This document shows, one piece after another, positions 34,055-44,676 of a DNA stretch of 64,000 bases; the stretch's first letter is position 1, and each line of letters opens with the position of its first letter. The stretch spans positions 577,501 through 641,500 of the forward strand of contig NC_013422.1 of assembly GCF_000024765.1 (NCBI RefSeq). The letters run 5' to 3'. The DNA is from Halothiobacillus neapolitanus c2. Lineage in GTDB: Bacteria > Pseudomonadota > Gammaproteobacteria > Halothiobacillales > Halothiobacillaceae. The notes under the pieces are model-generated. The model was not told the origin of the DNA and ran no database searches. It saw nothing but the letters and a program-made list of their open reading frames with translations. A program made the translations under genes and the position numbers.

Positions 34055-34867
34055 TTAATCGGTGAGAGAAAACTTGATGGGCTGTAAGTAGTTCCAGCTG
34101 ATGGCTTTACCCCCTTGGGTTGCCGGATGAAAGTGCCAGCGCCGTATGGCTTTAACGGCCGACTGATCCAAAAGCGGGTAACCGCTGGAGCGCTTCACGC
34201 TGACATCCTGCACACTGCCGTCTGCCCCAATCACAAGAGATAACACGACCGTACCCTCCTGGCCCCGCTTGCGGGCAGCACGAGGATAATCCGGCGGCGG
34301 GTTGTTGCCTGCGCGCGCATCCAATCTTGGTTGAACAACGGGCGGCGGTGTTTGCACCGGAACGGGATTCGTTGCGATTGTTGGGGCTTTCTCCGCTTGG
34401 GACGAATCCGATAAAGAATGTTGAACCGTCGCTAACGACTCCACTGCTTTATTGGTCGGACGAGCCTTGGTTTGAGGTGGACTTTTTTTCACCGTTGGGC
34501 GTGGAAGGGGTTTTGCCTCTGGTTTTGCTTTTGGTTCAGTGATAGCTGGCTTGGGAGCCGGTTTCGGTTCAGGTTCTGGAGCAGGAGCAGGAGCTGGTTC
34601 AGGAGTTGGTTCAGGAGTTGGTTCAGGAGTTGGTTCAGGAGTTGGTTCAGGCTCTATCACCGGCGAAGGTTGCGTCAACAATGTACCCAGCATCACTGCT
34701 TCCGGCGCACTGACTTGCGCAGGTTGCGATATCGATTCGCTCCGCAATAGGGCATAGAGCACAACTCCGTGCAGTCCAATAACAAGGCCAAGCAAGAGAA
34801 TGCTGTTGCCCCTTGAAAGACCAGGTAGTCGCGAAGGATCCGTATGTTGATGTAAGTGCGCTTTCAT
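34055..34867 (-). CDS. tonB: TonB energy transducer
   Basis: 270 residues. A single N-terminal helix (ILLLGLVIGLHGVVLYALLR, with the conserved histidine) is followed by a long Pro/Glu/Lys-rich spacer containing PEPTPEPTPEPTPEP, and a C-terminal TonB domain with DYPRAARKRGQEGTVVLSLVIGADGSV and the conserved SSGYPLLDQSAVKAIRRW. It transmits energy to outer-membrane receptors. The 5' ends of tonB and the receptor gene face each other around a Fur-box candidate. Confidence 0.95.
   Translation of the reverse strand: MKAHLHQHTDPSRLPGLSRGNSILLLGLVIGLHGVVLYALLRSESISQPAQVSAPEAVMLGTLLTQPSPVIEPEPTPEPTPEPTPEPTPEPAPAPAPEPEPKPAPKPAITEPKAKPEAKPLPRPTVKKSPPQTKARPTNKAVESLATVQHSLSDSSQAEKAPTIATNPVPVQTPPPVVQPRLDARAGNNPPPDYPRAARKRGQEGTVVLSLVIGADGSVQDVSVKRSSGYPLLDQSAVKAIRRWHFHPATQGGKAISWNYLQPIKFSLTD
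34596..34643 (-). repeat. Four tandem 12-bp units in tonB
   Basis: The unit GGTTCAGGAGTT (plus strand) repeats four times without change and encodes the PEPT steps of the TonB spacer. Such arrays are prone to length change, which would alter spacer length. Confidence 0.85.
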
Positions 34868-35030
34868 ATAACGGGTTCTTGTTGATAAGTCAGTTGCTTC
34901 ATGCCTTTACCAAAACGGAAGGTTCTTCGCTGGGCGTTTTTTGGTGAAGGCGCCATAAAAATACAAAAACAATCCAAGTCGAATTATTGGAGGCGAGAAT
35001 AGCACAAACATCGCTAAGCGTAAAAAACAT

Positions 35031-35049
35031 GCGAATGATTGTAGTTCTC
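35031..35049. promoter_or_regulatory. Fur-box candidate between tonB and the receptor gene
   Basis: The 19-mer GCGAATGATTGTAGTTCTC matches the Fur consensus at about 12 of 19 positions, by hand count. It lies in the 270-bp gap between divergent tonB and siderophore-receptor starts, where iron control would be expected. Confidence 0.55.
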
Positions 35050-35137
35050 ATTTACATACTATAGAATCCGCCGGGCATGTCGTTGAGCGACTCGTCCTCG
35101 GCATGTGTGGTTCATTCAACTTGAGGAAAAGACAAGC

Positions 35138-37402
35138 ATGATTCGCAGTAAAAAACATGAGGCAGCCGTCGTGTTTCTGGCTCTGGGGAGTGCACCATTG
35201 GGTGTCGCTCATGCCGATAATGTGGCATTGCCAACAGTGAATGTCTCTGGGAAATCTGAGCGCAACGACATCAAAGTCGATCAATTGTCTTCCCCGAAAT
35301 TTAGTCAACCATTGGTCGATACGCCCCAAACAATCACGATCATCGATCAAGCACTCATAAAGCAGCAGGGCGCAACAACGCTGACTGAGGCTTTACGCAA
35401 TACTCCGGGTGTTTCTACTTTTTATTTAGGTGAAAACGGTAATACCACGACCGGGGACTCGGTTTATATGCGCGGTTACGATGCATCGAGCAGCATTTAT
35501 GTAGATGGTGTGCAAGATTTGGGCGCAATTTCCCGCGATATGTTCAACATTGAGCAGGTAGAGGTGATTAAGGGTGCCTCCGGTACAGATTATGGTGTGA
35601 GCAGTCCGTCCGGCTCGATTAACCTTGTGACCAAGCAAGCGAATATGCGCGATAGCACGGCGGGCAGCCTTGAGCTAGGCCAGTCTTATGCGCGCGCCAC
35701 CGCCGATGTGAATCGCGCGTTAGATGGGGTTAAAGGTGGAGCTGTTCGCATCAATGTAATGGGCCAAAAGGCCGATGTGGCGGGGCGCGATTCCATCGAA
35801 AATAATCGCGGTGGGGTTGCTGCATCCGTCGCTTTAGGTTTGGGCACGGCCAATCGTCTGTGGTTTGATGCCATGTATTTGAAGCAAAACAATGTGCCAG
35901 ATGGCGGGGTGCCCACCATTGGTTTGCCGGGTTATACCTCACCGGATTCCAAGCGGCCTTTTTTAGCCAATGCACCGGCAGTCGATCCGTCCAATTTTTA
36001 CGGCACAGATTCAGATTATCAGAAGGTTACATCCAGCCGTTATACGCTGACGCTTGAGCACGATTTCAATCCCAACACCACCTTACGCAATGTCACACGT
36101 TGGGCACAAACACAAAACGATTATTTGCTGACCGCGTTCATGGGGTCGGCTGCCAATTGGTTGACACCGGATCCGTCTAACCCTTCGACGTGGACGATTG
36201 CCCGGAGTTTGCCCACCTTCTTGAATCAGCAAAACACGATTCTTACCAACCAAACCAGTCTGAAAACCAATCTGCAAACCGGATCGATTCAGCACGATGC
36301 CTTGGTGGGTGTGGAATTTACCCGATCCAAGCAAAATAACTTGAGTTATGCCACCCAAGGCGCATGGCCGGCGGCGAATCTGTATGCACCCGATCCCGAT
36401 GTCACGGGATTAACCTGGGATTTGAATGGTGGCCATGCCGAAGGGCTTTCCAATACGGCTGCAATTTATGCCTTTGATACCGCCCATTTGACGGATCGTT
36501 GGTTGGTGACAGGCGGCGTGCGGTTAGATCATTACCGCACCAGTTATAACTCGGTACAAGCGTGCGGGGTTGGCCGCGGCGCGCCTGCCTGCACGGGGGG
36601 CGCAGCCACCGGCACTTTAGTGAATGCCGCTGATTTATCAACTTCCGGTAACGCCGTGAGTTGGAAACTGGGTACGGTTTATAAAATTACGCCTGATAGC
36701 AGTGTGTATGTGAACTATGCCAACGCCCAGTTGCCACCGGGCAGTGCTAATTTCCAGTTATCCAGTAACGCCAATTCGGCGAACAACCCTGATTATGCGC
36801 CACAGAAAACCAAAACGATCGAAGCCGGTGCCAAATGGGATGCGCTGGATGGTCGGCTTGGTTTGGCCGCAGCGGTGTACCAAACCGAGGTACTCAATGG
36901 GATCGTGCAAGATCCGGTCAGCCTGCAGTATTACCAAACAGGCAAACAACGGGTTCAAGGCGTTGAATTATCGGCCGTGGGCAACATCACGCCAGATTGG
37001 CAGATCAATGCGGGTTGGACTCTGATGGATACCAAGGTCACCAGTGGCTCTGCTGTGGGTAACGATCCTGATGATTATCAGCTCAATTACACACCGCGCA
37101 CGGCATTTACCTCGTGGACGAGTTATCGCGTCACGCCGAAATTAACCATCGGTGGCGGGCCACGATACACGAGCATGTTGCAGCGCGGTAAGGATGGCGC
37201 AGTCGGCACCCCGCAATATGCCGATTCCTATTGGGTGGTGGATGCGATGGCGTCGTACCAGCTCACCAAGGCGATGTCGTTGCAGTTGAATGTCTACAAC
37301 CTGTTCAACAAAGAGTATGTCGCTGCCATAAATAAAAGCGGCTATCGCTATACGCCCGGCGCACCGCGCACGGTGCGTTTGACGGCGGCGGTGAAGTTCT
37401 AA
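35138..37402 (+). CDS. TonB-dependent siderophore receptor
   Basis: 754 residues. A signal peptide (cut near GVAHA) precedes a plug domain (about residues 45-160) with DTPQTITIIDQALIK, TLTEALRNTPGV and IEQVEVIKGASGTDYG, then a 22-strand barrel ending in the aromatic-terminated VRLTAAVKF. It imports a ferric siderophore across the outer membrane. Sequence blocks resemble FhuE/FpvA/Fiu-type receptors; the ligand cannot be told. No siderophore synthesis genes are present. GAGG lies upstream of ATG 35138. PiuC and PepSY genes follow, as they do with Fiu/PiuA-type catecholate receptors. Confidence 0.94.
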   Translation: MIRSKKHEAAVVFLALGSAPLGVAHADNVALPTVNVSGKSERNDIKVDQLSSPKFSQPLVDTPQTITIIDQALIKQQGATTLTEALRNTPGVSTFYLGENGNTTTGDSVYMRGYDASSSIYVDGVQDLGAISRDMFNIEQVEVIKGASGTDYGVSSPSGSINLVTKQANMRDSTAGSLELGQSYARATADVNRALDGVKGGAVRINVMGQKADVAGRDSIENNRGGVAASVALGLGTANRLWFDAMYLKQNNVPDGGVPTIGLPGYTSPDSKRPFLANAPAVDPSNFYGTDSDYQKVTSSRYTLTLEHDFNPNTTLRNVTRWAQTQNDYLLTAFMGSAANWLTPDPSNPSTWTIARSLPTFLNQQNTILTNQTSLKTNLQTGSIQHDALVGVEFTRSKQNNLSYATQGAWPAANLYAPDPDVTGLTWDLNGGHAEGLSNTAAIYAFDTAHLTDRWLVTGGVRLDHYRTSYNSVQACGVGRGAPACTGGAATGTLVNAADLSTSGNAVSWKLGTVYKITPDSSVYVNYANAQLPPGSANFQLSSNANSANNPDYAPQKTKTIEAGAKWDALDGRLGLAAAVYQTEVLNGIVQDPVSLQYYQTGKQRVQGVELSAVGNITPDWQINAGWTLMDTKVTSGSAVGNDPDDYQLNYTPRTAFTSWTSYRVTPKLTIGGGPRYTSMLQRGKDGAVGTPQYADSYWVVDAMASYQLTKAMSLQLNVYNLFNKEYVAAINKSGYRYTPGAPRTVRLTAAVKF

Positions 37403-37490
37403 CCCGATTAATTCGGCAGGCAGGGACGCTTGACCAATTTATTCAGGGAATGAAACAAATTTTGTATTAAGGGTACCTCTGAGGAGACGC

Positions 37491-38171
37491 GTGATGATGA
37501 TGCATTTGGCCGAGGTGCTGGATAAAGCAACCGTCGCCGATTTTCGGGCGCAATTGGAAGCAGCAGACTGGGTTGATGGACGGCAGACGGTGGGCGCTCA
37601 GGGCGCGCGCGTGAAGCAAAATCAACAATTAGATGTGCGCTCACCCATCGCAATGGCGTTGGGGCAACGGGTGCTTTCTGCCTTGGCTCAGCATCCCCTC
37701 TATTTCTCTGCTGCCTTGCCCAAGCGTGTTGTGCCGCCGTTGTTTAACCGATATGAAGGCGGTGAACAATACGGTTTTCATGTTGATGGTTCCGTTCGCC
37801 ATGAGGCTGATGGTGCCTTGCTGCGCACTGACCTCTCCTGCACCTTGTTTTTGGCGGAACCAAATGAGTACGAAGGCGGCGAGTTAGTGGTGCACGATAC
37901 CTATGGTCAGCACGAGGTCAAACTACCCGCAGGCGATTTGATTTTATATCCTTCATCTAGCGTTCATGCGGTGATGCCGGTGACTCGGGGTGCCCGAGTG
38001 GCGTCGTTTTTTTGGCTGCAAAGCATGATTCGTGACGATGCCCGTCGAGTTCAGTTATTTGAATTGGATCAGACCATTCAACGCCTGCGCACACGCATCG
38101 GCGATGACGCCGAGGTGCTTCATTTAACCAATCTTTATCACAACCTGCTGCGGCAATGGGCGGAAGTATGA
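37491..38171 (+). CDS. piuC: PKHD-type Fe(II)/2-oxoglutarate hydroxylase (PiuC/YbiX)
   Basis: 226 residues. The metal and 2-oxoglutarate site is seen as [10 protein letters not shown] (HxD), then [21 protein letters not shown] (distal His and Arg). PiuC/YbiX genes sit beside catecholate siderophore receptors and are iron-repressed; the hydroxylated substrate is unknown. Its stop overlaps the start of the next gene (ATGA at 38168), linking translation of the two. Confidence 0.94.
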   Translation: MMMMHLAEVLDKATVADFRAQLEAADWVDGRQTVGAQGARVKQNQQLDVRSPIAMALGQRVLSALAQHPLYFSAALPKRVVPPLFNRYEGGEQYGFHVDGSVRHEADGALLRTDLSCTLFLAEPNEYEGGELVVHDTYGQHEVKLPAGDLILYPSSSVHAVMPVTRGARVASFFWLQSMIRDDARRVQLFELDQTIQRLRTRIGDDAEVLHLTNLYHNLLRQWAEV

Positions 38172-40705
38172 TGGTTTCGCGCACGCGCTTGAATCCATCC
38201 CTCTTCATGAGTCCCCGCACCTTATTTCGCTGGCTTCACCGGTGGCTTGGCTTGTTCGCCGGTCTGATCTTGGCCATTGTGGGCGGAACAGGCGCCATCA
38301 TGTCCTTTCAGGACGACCTATTACGCTGGATGAACGCCGGAATAATGCAGGTTACTGTCCCCGAAGGTGCGACCGTACTGCCGTTGCCCGATTTGCTGGC
38401 ACGAATTCAGGCACAAAAAGCCAGCCCACCGATTGCCACCCTACGGGTATCGACTGAGCCGGGTGAGAGCGCTTGGGTTGGTTTTCGTGCACGAGGCAAA
38501 CCGGCAGGAGAATTCGTGAACCCTTATACGGGGGATTTGCTGGGCAAGGCGCGCGGTGAGGCATTTTTTCACACGGTGGAAAATGTGCACCGTCGTTTAT
38601 TGGCAGGCAACACCGGCAAAGCAATTACCGGGGCTTCTGCCCTTGTTTTTTTAGCGATTATGATCTCAGGTGTAATCATTCGATTGCGCCGAGCCGGGCT
38701 CAAATATTGGTTTAAACCAATCGGGCACGGCGCTCTGGCTGCGCGAACGCAGTCATGGCATTCCGTTGTGGGCGTGTGGCTGCTGGTACCATTTTTACTC
38801 GTCACCTCGACTGGCCTTTTTTGGTCGTACGATTGGTCTCGCAACCTATGGCTCGCAGCGACAAGTACGCCCAAGGGCAAACCGGCGCCGTACAAAATGG
38901 CTGAAGTCAGTCATTCTGCGCCAGATTTACAAGCGATTGCGGATCGTCTGGCCACCTTATCGGCCAACCGCGTGCAAATCTTTTGGCCCAATAAGCCGGA
39001 TGAGGCCATGCGCGTGCTGTGGCAAAACAGCGCAACGCCCCATCAGCGGGCGTTCAATACCCTGCAATTGCAACCGACAACCGCAGAAATCCTTGCCGAT
39101 CAGCCGTTTGTCAGCCTGCCATTCGGCACGCAAATCATCCGCAGCATGTTCGCTCTGCATTCGGGCGAATATTTCGGCCTGGTCGGCATGTGGATGATGT
39201 TTTTGGTGAGCTTGTCGCTGCCCTTGTTTTTCATCAGTGGGCTGTGGTTGTATCTGCGTCGTCGCGTTCGACCCCGGTCGAAATTGGTTAAATTCTCAGG
39301 AATAACACCTGATACGGCACCGGTGTTGGTCGTTTATGCCAGCCAAACCGGCACAGCGCAAACGCTGGCGCAGATGACTGCACAACGGCTGGAGGCAGCC
39401 GCGCAACCGGTGCTGTTCCGGTCATTGGATGAGTTAACCCACGCGGAATTGAGCGCTGCCTCGATGGCCCTGTTCATCGTGAGCACCTATGGAGACGGCG
39501 AGGCGCCGGATCAGGCTCAGGGTGTGATTAAGTCCCTGCTCGGTAAGCAACAAGCGCTGCCCACATTGAGTTTTGCCATTCTGGCGCTGGGCGATCGGCA
39601 GTATCGTCAATTTTGTGGATTCGGCATCGAATTGCGTCAATCGTTATTAGCGGCACAGGCGACCGAATGGTTTCCGATGCTGATGGCCGATCAAGCCGAT
39701 CCGGTCGTGCTCGATGAGTGGGTCTCGCAACTCGCGTCGGTTTGGGGCGATGAAACTCTGACCGCTGCGGCGCCAAGCCCGGCATGGATACTCAGTAAAA
39801 GGCAACACCTGAATCCTGCAGGCATGGGATTCCCGACCTTTGAAATTGAGCTAACCGCGACGCACACCATGCGCGATGAATGGCAGGCGGGCGCGCTCAT
39901 CGATATTGTTCCGCTGCAACCGACTGAGCGTGTCGCGCAATGGCTGCACGCTGCGGGTTTAGAGGGTTCTCAGCGTGTGCTATTAGATGGTGTTGAACAG
40001 CCCTTGGCCGAGGCGCTCCGACACCATGAATTACCGGCAATTTCCGCCGGCAAACCCGGCCATGATATTCCCACTTGGATTAACACACTGCGCCGATTGG
40101 GCGCGCGAAGTTACTCCATTGCCTCGTTGCCCACCGACGGCGTAGTGCGTTTACTGGTTCGACAAGTGCAGACACCAGCGGGCGAACTCGGCATTGCCTC
40201 CGGTTGGCTTACCGCGCACGCACCGCTGGGCGAGAAACTCACCGCTCAACTCCGGCAAAATCCTTCGTTTTTACCGATGGTCGATCCCACTGTACCCTGC
40301 CTCTTCATCGCCAATGGCACGGGCATGGCCGGTATTAGGGCACAGCTTGAAGCGCGCATTGCCGTGGGTGCCAAACGCAATTGGGTGATTTTGGGCGAAC
40401 GCAGTCCGCAGGATGCCTACTGGCTGGCGCAATGGCACTTGTGGGAATCAGAAGTATTCATCGAGCGCTTAGACTGGGTGTTTTCGCAACTGCCGACATC
40501 GGGCGCCATTCGATATGTGCAGCATCGACTGGGGGAAGCGCATGACTCTTTGAAGGAATACCTTGACGAGAATGCCGTGGTATATGTCTGTGGTAGTGCC
40601 ACCGGTATGGCACCGGCGGTTGAGTCGGTACTATCAAACCTGTTGGGCACGGAAGTTTGGCAGGCGTTTCGGCGCTCGGGGCGTTATCGACGAGATGTCT
40701 ATTGA
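38168..40705 (+). CDS. PepSY-flavodoxin-ferredoxin reductase fusion, putative siderophore reductase
   Basis: 845 residues in three parts. The N-terminal 380 residues are a PepSY-type membrane domain with four helices ([45 protein letters not shown]). Residues about 390-530 form a flavodoxin domain ([27 protein letters not shown]). The C-terminal 300 residues are a FAD/NADPH reductase ([35 protein letters not shown]). Together they could carry electrons from NADPH across the inner membrane to ferric siderophore (inference, by analogy with PepSY reductases such as FoxB). ATG 38168 overlaps the PiuC stop. Confidence 0.92.
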   Translation: MMVSRTRLNPSLFMSPRTLFRWLHRWLGLFAGLILAIVGGTGAIMSFQDDLLRWMNAGIMQVTVPEGATVLPLPDLLARIQAQKASPPIATLRVSTEPGESAWVGFRARGKPAGEFVNPYTGDLLGKARGEAFFHTVENVHRRLLAGNTGKAITGASALVFLAIMISGVIIRLRRAGLKYWFKPIGHGALAARTQSWHSVVGVWLLVPFLLVTSTGLFWSYDWSRNLWLAATSTPKGKPAPYKMAEVSHSAPDLQAIADRLATLSANRVQIFWPNKPDEAMRVLWQNSATPHQRAFNTLQLQPTTAEILADQPFVSLPFGTQIIRSMFALHSGEYFGLVGMWMMFLVSLSLPLFFISGLWLYLRRRVRPRSKLVKFSGITPDTAPVLVVYASQTGTAQTLAQMTAQRLEAAAQPVLFRSLDELTHAELSAASMALFIVSTYGDGEAPDQAQGVIKSLLGKQQALPTLSFAILALGDRQYRQFCGFGIELRQSLLAAQATEWFPMLMADQADPVVLDEWVSQLASVWGDETLTAAAPSPAWILSKRQHLNPAGMGFPTFEIELTATHTMRDEWQAGALIDIVPLQPTERVAQWLHAAGLEGSQRVLLDGVEQPLAEALRHHELPAISAGKPGHDIPTWINTLRRLGARSYSIASLPTDGVVRLLVRQVQTPAGELGIASGWLTAHAPLGEKLTAQLRQNPSFLPMVDPTVPCLFIANGTGMAGIRAQLEARIAVGAKRNWVILGERSPQDAYWLAQWHLWESEVFIERLDWVFSQLPTSGAIRYVQHRLGEAHDSLKEYLDENAVVYVCGSATGMAPAVESVLSNLLGTEVWQAFRRSGRYRRDVY

Positions 40706-40775
40706 TAAAATGGAGATCAGGTTAGTGATGACTCCATTTTATTAAACTGTTCATGACTTTAATTGCTTGGAACAA

Positions 40776-42530
40776 TCACGCCATCATTTGAACGAAGCTC
40801 TGGCGGTGGAATTGATAGAGCCATGTTTCGCTGATGACCTCGCCGTTCAGGGTCAGCACGCCATTGAGTTCCACTGGCGTATCACTGTCGACGAACAGGT
40901 CGAACTGAGTCAGCCAGCGGGGCGTGCCCGCTACCCAGTCGATTTGGACGTTGTCGGTTTTTCCGGCTGAGCTGGTGATAGTGAACACAGCATCTTTGGG
41001 CTGATGCCCTTGGAACAGCTGGCTATCCCATTCAATCACGAGCTTGACGGTGTTGGCCGGGCGAGAGCCACCAAAGTTGCCGCCAGGACCGGCGCGCAAT
41101 GCGACGGCGCGTGCCAGTTGATCGCGCGGGAAAAAAGGCTCGTGCTCGGTCCAGTACAGGCGGTATTTGAACTGCAGGGCGGTACCTGCAAGTGCCGGGC
41201 CCTTGATTTGCCAGAAGGCGACCATGTTATCGAAGGTTTCGTCGTTGGTCGGGATTTCGATCAAGGTAACCGAACCCTTGCCCCAATTGTTGTTGCCTTT
41301 GCTGTCGACGATGGGTTCTACCCAGACGGACGGACGCTTTTCGTAACCAACCCCATCAAGGTAATGCGAGGGATCGCGGTCGCGTTGCAGCAAACCATAA
41401 CCACGCGGATGCTCGTCGACGAATGCAGAGTAGGCCAGACTGGGCGGATTGGTCAGGGGGCGGCAGAAGTGTTCGTTGTCGCTACGCCAACCGACCAGCG
41501 TGTCTGAATCGTGCACTTCGGGCCGCCATCCGCGCAAGTGGCTGTTGGGTGTTTCGCTGTACCAGAACATGGATGTCAATGGGGCGATACCAAGTTGATC
41601 GATGGTTTTGCGGATAAACAGGTGTTTTTCGATCACCATTTCCGTATCGCCATCGAACCGCAGTTCAAAGCGATAGGCGCCGGTGATCGACGGGCCATCC
41701 AGCAGGGCGTAAACCACGACCGGGTCGCCTTCGTTGGCTGCCGGTTCAAACCAGAACGCGCGGAAATCGGGGAACTCCTCGCCTTGCGGCAAGCCGGTGT
41801 TGATGGCGATGCCACGCGCCGACATGCCCACTTGACCTTGTCGCGATATGGCGCGGAAATAACTGGCTCCCTGGAAGGTGGCCCACGGCTCGCTTTTCGT
41901 CCAGTCGCCGATACGCCGGGAACGCTGCACCCAGAAGCCGGAAATACCGGATTGCCCAGCCGGTACCTGACGCAACGGGCTGTCTTCCGGCATGGTGAAG
42001 TAATCGGGGCGGTATTCGATCATGCGTGCCTGATCGCCCTCGACCACGTTCATGGCAACTGATTTGGGAAAGTATTCACCCAAGGGACGGAACGTGATGG
42101 GATAAACCGACCCTGACTTGCCCCACAAGGCATCTTTCGGGTTGAATTTGATCTTGCCCGATGCATCGTAATTGATGGTCTTGATCGCGTCGGCAGCCGG
42201 AGAGGGCGGCGCCTGATACGGATTCTTGGCCATTTCTTGGGCGCGGGCGATCAAGGATTTATAAGAGAATGGCTTGGCCGCTGCAAACTTAAGCCCGTTT
42301 TCGGGCGCGACCGCTGCCGGTGCGGGCGTTTTGGGCGTGGTCGGCTCATTAACGGGCGTAGCCGTTGATTCTTGTGCGGCTTGTGCGTTACCAAATCCCA
42401 GTGCGACCAGTCCACTGATATTCGCGAGCGTGAACAGAAAAGACCGTCGGGTATATTCCTGAGTGGTCAGGATGGACGGTGCTTGTTCTGACGGCTGTTG
42501 TTCGGTTTGTTTTTTAGTCGGTTTGCTCAT
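40776..42530 (-). CDS. opgD: Osmoregulated glucan biosynthesis protein OpgD-like (Tat)
   Basis: 584 residues. A Tat signal (YTRRSFLFTLANISGLVALGF) precedes an OpgG/D (MdoG) glucan domain of about 500 residues, including AMNVVEGDQARMIEYRPDYF, GISGFWVQR and MFWYSETPNSHLRGWRPEVHDSD. OpgG and OpgD act on beta-1,2-glucan chains in the periplasm; the Tat signal matches OpgD rather than OpgG. It is the last gene of an opgG-orf97-opgH-opgD operon, 31 bp after opgH. Confidence 0.92.
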   Translation of the reverse strand: MSKPTKKQTEQQPSEQAPSILTTQEYTRRSFLFTLANISGLVALGFGNAQAAQESTATPVNEPTTPKTPAPAAVAPENGLKFAAAKPFSYKSLIARAQEMAKNPYQAPPSPAADAIKTINYDASGKIKFNPKDALWGKSGSVYPITFRPLGEYFPKSVAMNVVEGDQARMIEYRPDYFTMPEDSPLRQVPAGQSGISGFWVQRSRRIGDWTKSEPWATFQGASYFRAISRQGQVGMSARGIAINTGLPQGEEFPDFRAFWFEPAANEGDPVVVYALLDGPSITGAYRFELRFDGDTEMVIEKHLFIRKTIDQLGIAPLTSMFWYSETPNSHLRGWRPEVHDSDTLVGWRSDNEHFCRPLTNPPSLAYSAFVDEHPRGYGLLQRDRDPSHYLDGVGYEKRPSVWVEPIVDSKGNNNWGKGSVTLIEIPTNDETFDNMVAFWQIKGPALAGTALQFKYRLYWTEHEPFFPRDQLARAVALRAGPGGNFGGSRPANTVKLVIEWDSQLFQGHQPKDAVFTITSSAGKTDNVQIDWVAGTPRWLTQFDLFVDSDTPVELNGVLTLNGEVISETWLYQFHRQSFVQMMA

Positions 42531-42561
42531 GTCTCACATTCTCGGTAAAGATCGGACGAAA

Positions 42562-44676
42562 TTATTTAATACAAATCAGACGGGTCAGGTGATCGACCTG
42601 ACGTCCCCAGGGATCGTCGGGCGGCGCCATCCACGCATGTTGGTGCAGTTGCATGACGGCATCGGCATCATCCAGAATTCGGGCGGCCTTGCGGCTCGGG
42701 AGCGCATGCAAGCCTTCTACCATGAGCTTTTCTTTCAACTCTGTCGATGCCTGCTTCGCCGCCCCGCTGCGATGTGGCGCAAGGGCTGCGGCGATCCGCG
42801 CTTGATTGGGGTGCAAGATCGTCCAGTTCAACCAGTTTGGCGCATTTTGAGGCTTGAGTGGCGGCATATCCAGTTCTGCAAAATCGACCAGCACCTGATC
42901 GCCCAGATTCTGCTCCGGCGGCGTGCGCCAGATGCCCTGCGTGCGCCAGTGGTCACCCAGGGAAAATCGCGAGAGCCACACGGTAATCGGTGCGGCCAAG
43001 AGCAAAGACAAGCTGATCGGGATCGTCCAGTAAAAGAAGTTGGCATCCAGATATAGAGCGATACCCGACCAGGTAATCGCCAGAATCATGCCCGGCGCGT
43101 GCCGAATCAGTGCTTGCAGCCAGCCGATTTCCGAACTGCGGTTCTGTCCGGCCCAGCGCACAGTGACGTTCAGGATCGCCTGCACCACGTAGGCCGAATG
43201 GGCGAGCATCCGAATGGGTGCGAGCAGAATGGAAAACAGATTCTCCAGAAAGAACCCTTGTAGAAGTTTGGCCGTGGAACCGAATCCCTGACGCCGGCCG
43301 GTATCGAAGACCAGCAAGTCGAACAAGGCCAGTACCTTCGGCAAAAACAACGTGACCAGTGTGCTGGTGACCAGAATGATGGCCCACTGCGGATGCCATT
43401 GCGGCCAGTTGGGGTAGAGGCTGCGGGTGTCTGGGAAATAATTGATGTCGCCCGCCGCGAATTGGGCGACTTCGATGGTGGAAAACAGCAGGAACAGGAA
43501 CCAGACCGGTGAGGCCATGTACGCAAAAATCCCGTTCATAAAGGCCATGCGGTGCGCGGTGGCAATACCCCGCTCATAACCGAAAAATCGCAGATGTTGC
43601 AGGTTGCCTTTCGACCAGCGTTTGTCCCGAATTAATTCGTCGTCCAGAGAAGGGGGCGATTCTTCGAAACTGCCTTCGATGGCGGTTTCCAGCCAAACCT
43701 CATAACCCGCGCGCCGGATGAACGCCGCCTCGACAAAATCGTGACTGAGCACGGTGCCGCGCCACAATCCAAAACCGCGCATGCTTTTAAGCCCGCAGTG
43801 GGCCATGAATGCTTCGGTTCGAATAATGGCATTATGGCCCCAGAACACCGCTTCGTTCAGTTGCAGCGCGGCCAGCCCCTCACTGAACAGCGGGCCATAG
43901 AGATGGGTGACGAATTGCTGCATCCGCGCGAAGGCCGAGCGGGCGTTGAACAGGCGGGGCACGGTCTGGATCATCCCTGCCTTGGGTTCGCATTCCATCA
44001 AGCGGACAAGCGTGACCAATGCCTCGCCAGACATCACGCTGTCAGCATCGAACACAATGAAATATTTGAAGTTTCTACCCCATCGGCGCAGAAAATCCGA
44101 TACGTTGCCGGTTTTGGCCTTCAGGTTCACCCGGCGACGACGGTAATGCACACGGCCATGCAGATCAAGGTCGTTGCACAGCGCGAGCCAGGCGGCACGT
44201 TCTTCCAGCCAGATTTCAGGATCGCGGCTGTCCGAGAGTATGAAAAATTCGAACATCTCGCCTTGACCGGTTGCCAATACCGACTGGATGCTGGCGCGCA
44301 GGCCGCGAAAGACGCGCTCGACGTCTTCGTGATAAATCGGCAGGGCGACGGCGGTTTTGACGAGCTTGGTTGTGGGTAATCGGTCGGCAAAGCGGCTCAT
44401 GAGGCTGTGTGCGTCGCCCCGATTTTTATACCGCCGCCGCAGATAAAAACCGAACAGCGCCATCCACGAGCCCGCGGCCACGAAGGCGTACAGCGGAATG
44501 AACGTAATCAGAATGGTTTTTTCGATGGCCGTTGAGCCGTGGTACGGCAAGACGAGGATCATCCCCCAGATGCCAAGCGCAGTCTGTAGCAACACAAACG
44601 CGGTAAAAATCCATCGGCGCAGCAGCGCGATTCCGCGGAAGGCATCTTTTGTCGAAGGCATGGCGGAATCGGTCAT
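42562..44676 (-). CDS. opgH: Membrane glucosyltransferase OpgH
   Basis: 704 residues, shorter than the roughly 850 of E. coli OpgH because the N-terminal cytoplasmic extension is mostly missing. The family-2 glycosyltransferase core is intact: LPIYHEDVERVFRGLRA, VFDADSVMSGEAL (DxD), the Q(Q/R)xxRW-type region DELIRDKRWSKGN, and GHNAIIRTEAF. About seven hydrophobic segments are present. It makes and exports the beta-1,2-glucan backbone of osmoregulated periplasmic glucans. ATG 44676 overlaps the orf97 stop as ATGA; an in-frame start at 44751 would overlap orf97 by 79 bp. Confidence 0.94.
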   Translation of the reverse strand: MTDSAMPSTKDAFRGIALLRRWIFTAFVLLQTALGIWGMILVLPYHGSTAIEKTILITFIPLYAFVAAGSWMALFGFYLRRRYKNRGDAHSLMSRFADRLPTTKLVKTAVALPIYHEDVERVFRGLRASIQSVLATGQGEMFEFFILSDSRDPEIWLEERAAWLALCNDLDLHGRVHYRRRRVNLKAKTGNVSDFLRRWGRNFKYFIVFDADSVMSGEALVTLVRLMECEPKAGMIQTVPRLFNARSAFARMQQFVTHLYGPLFSEGLAALQLNEAVFWGHNAIIRTEAFMAHCGLKSMRGFGLWRGTVLSHDFVEAAFIRRAGYEVWLETAIEGSFEESPPSLDDELIRDKRWSKGNLQHLRFFGYERGIATAHRMAFMNGIFAYMASPVWFLFLLFSTIEVAQFAAGDINYFPDTRSLYPNWPQWHPQWAIILVTSTLVTLFLPKVLALFDLLVFDTGRRQGFGSTAKLLQGFFLENLFSILLAPIRMLAHSAYVVQAILNVTVRWAGQNRSSEIGWLQALIRHAPGMILAITWSGIALYLDANFFYWTIPISLSLLLAAPITVWLSRFSLGDHWRTQGIWRTPPEQNLGDQVLVDFAELDMPPLKPQNAPNWLNWTILHPNQARIAAALAPHRSGAAKQASTELKEKLMVEGLHALPSRKAARILDDADAVMQLHQHAWMAPPDDPWGRQVDHLTRLICIK

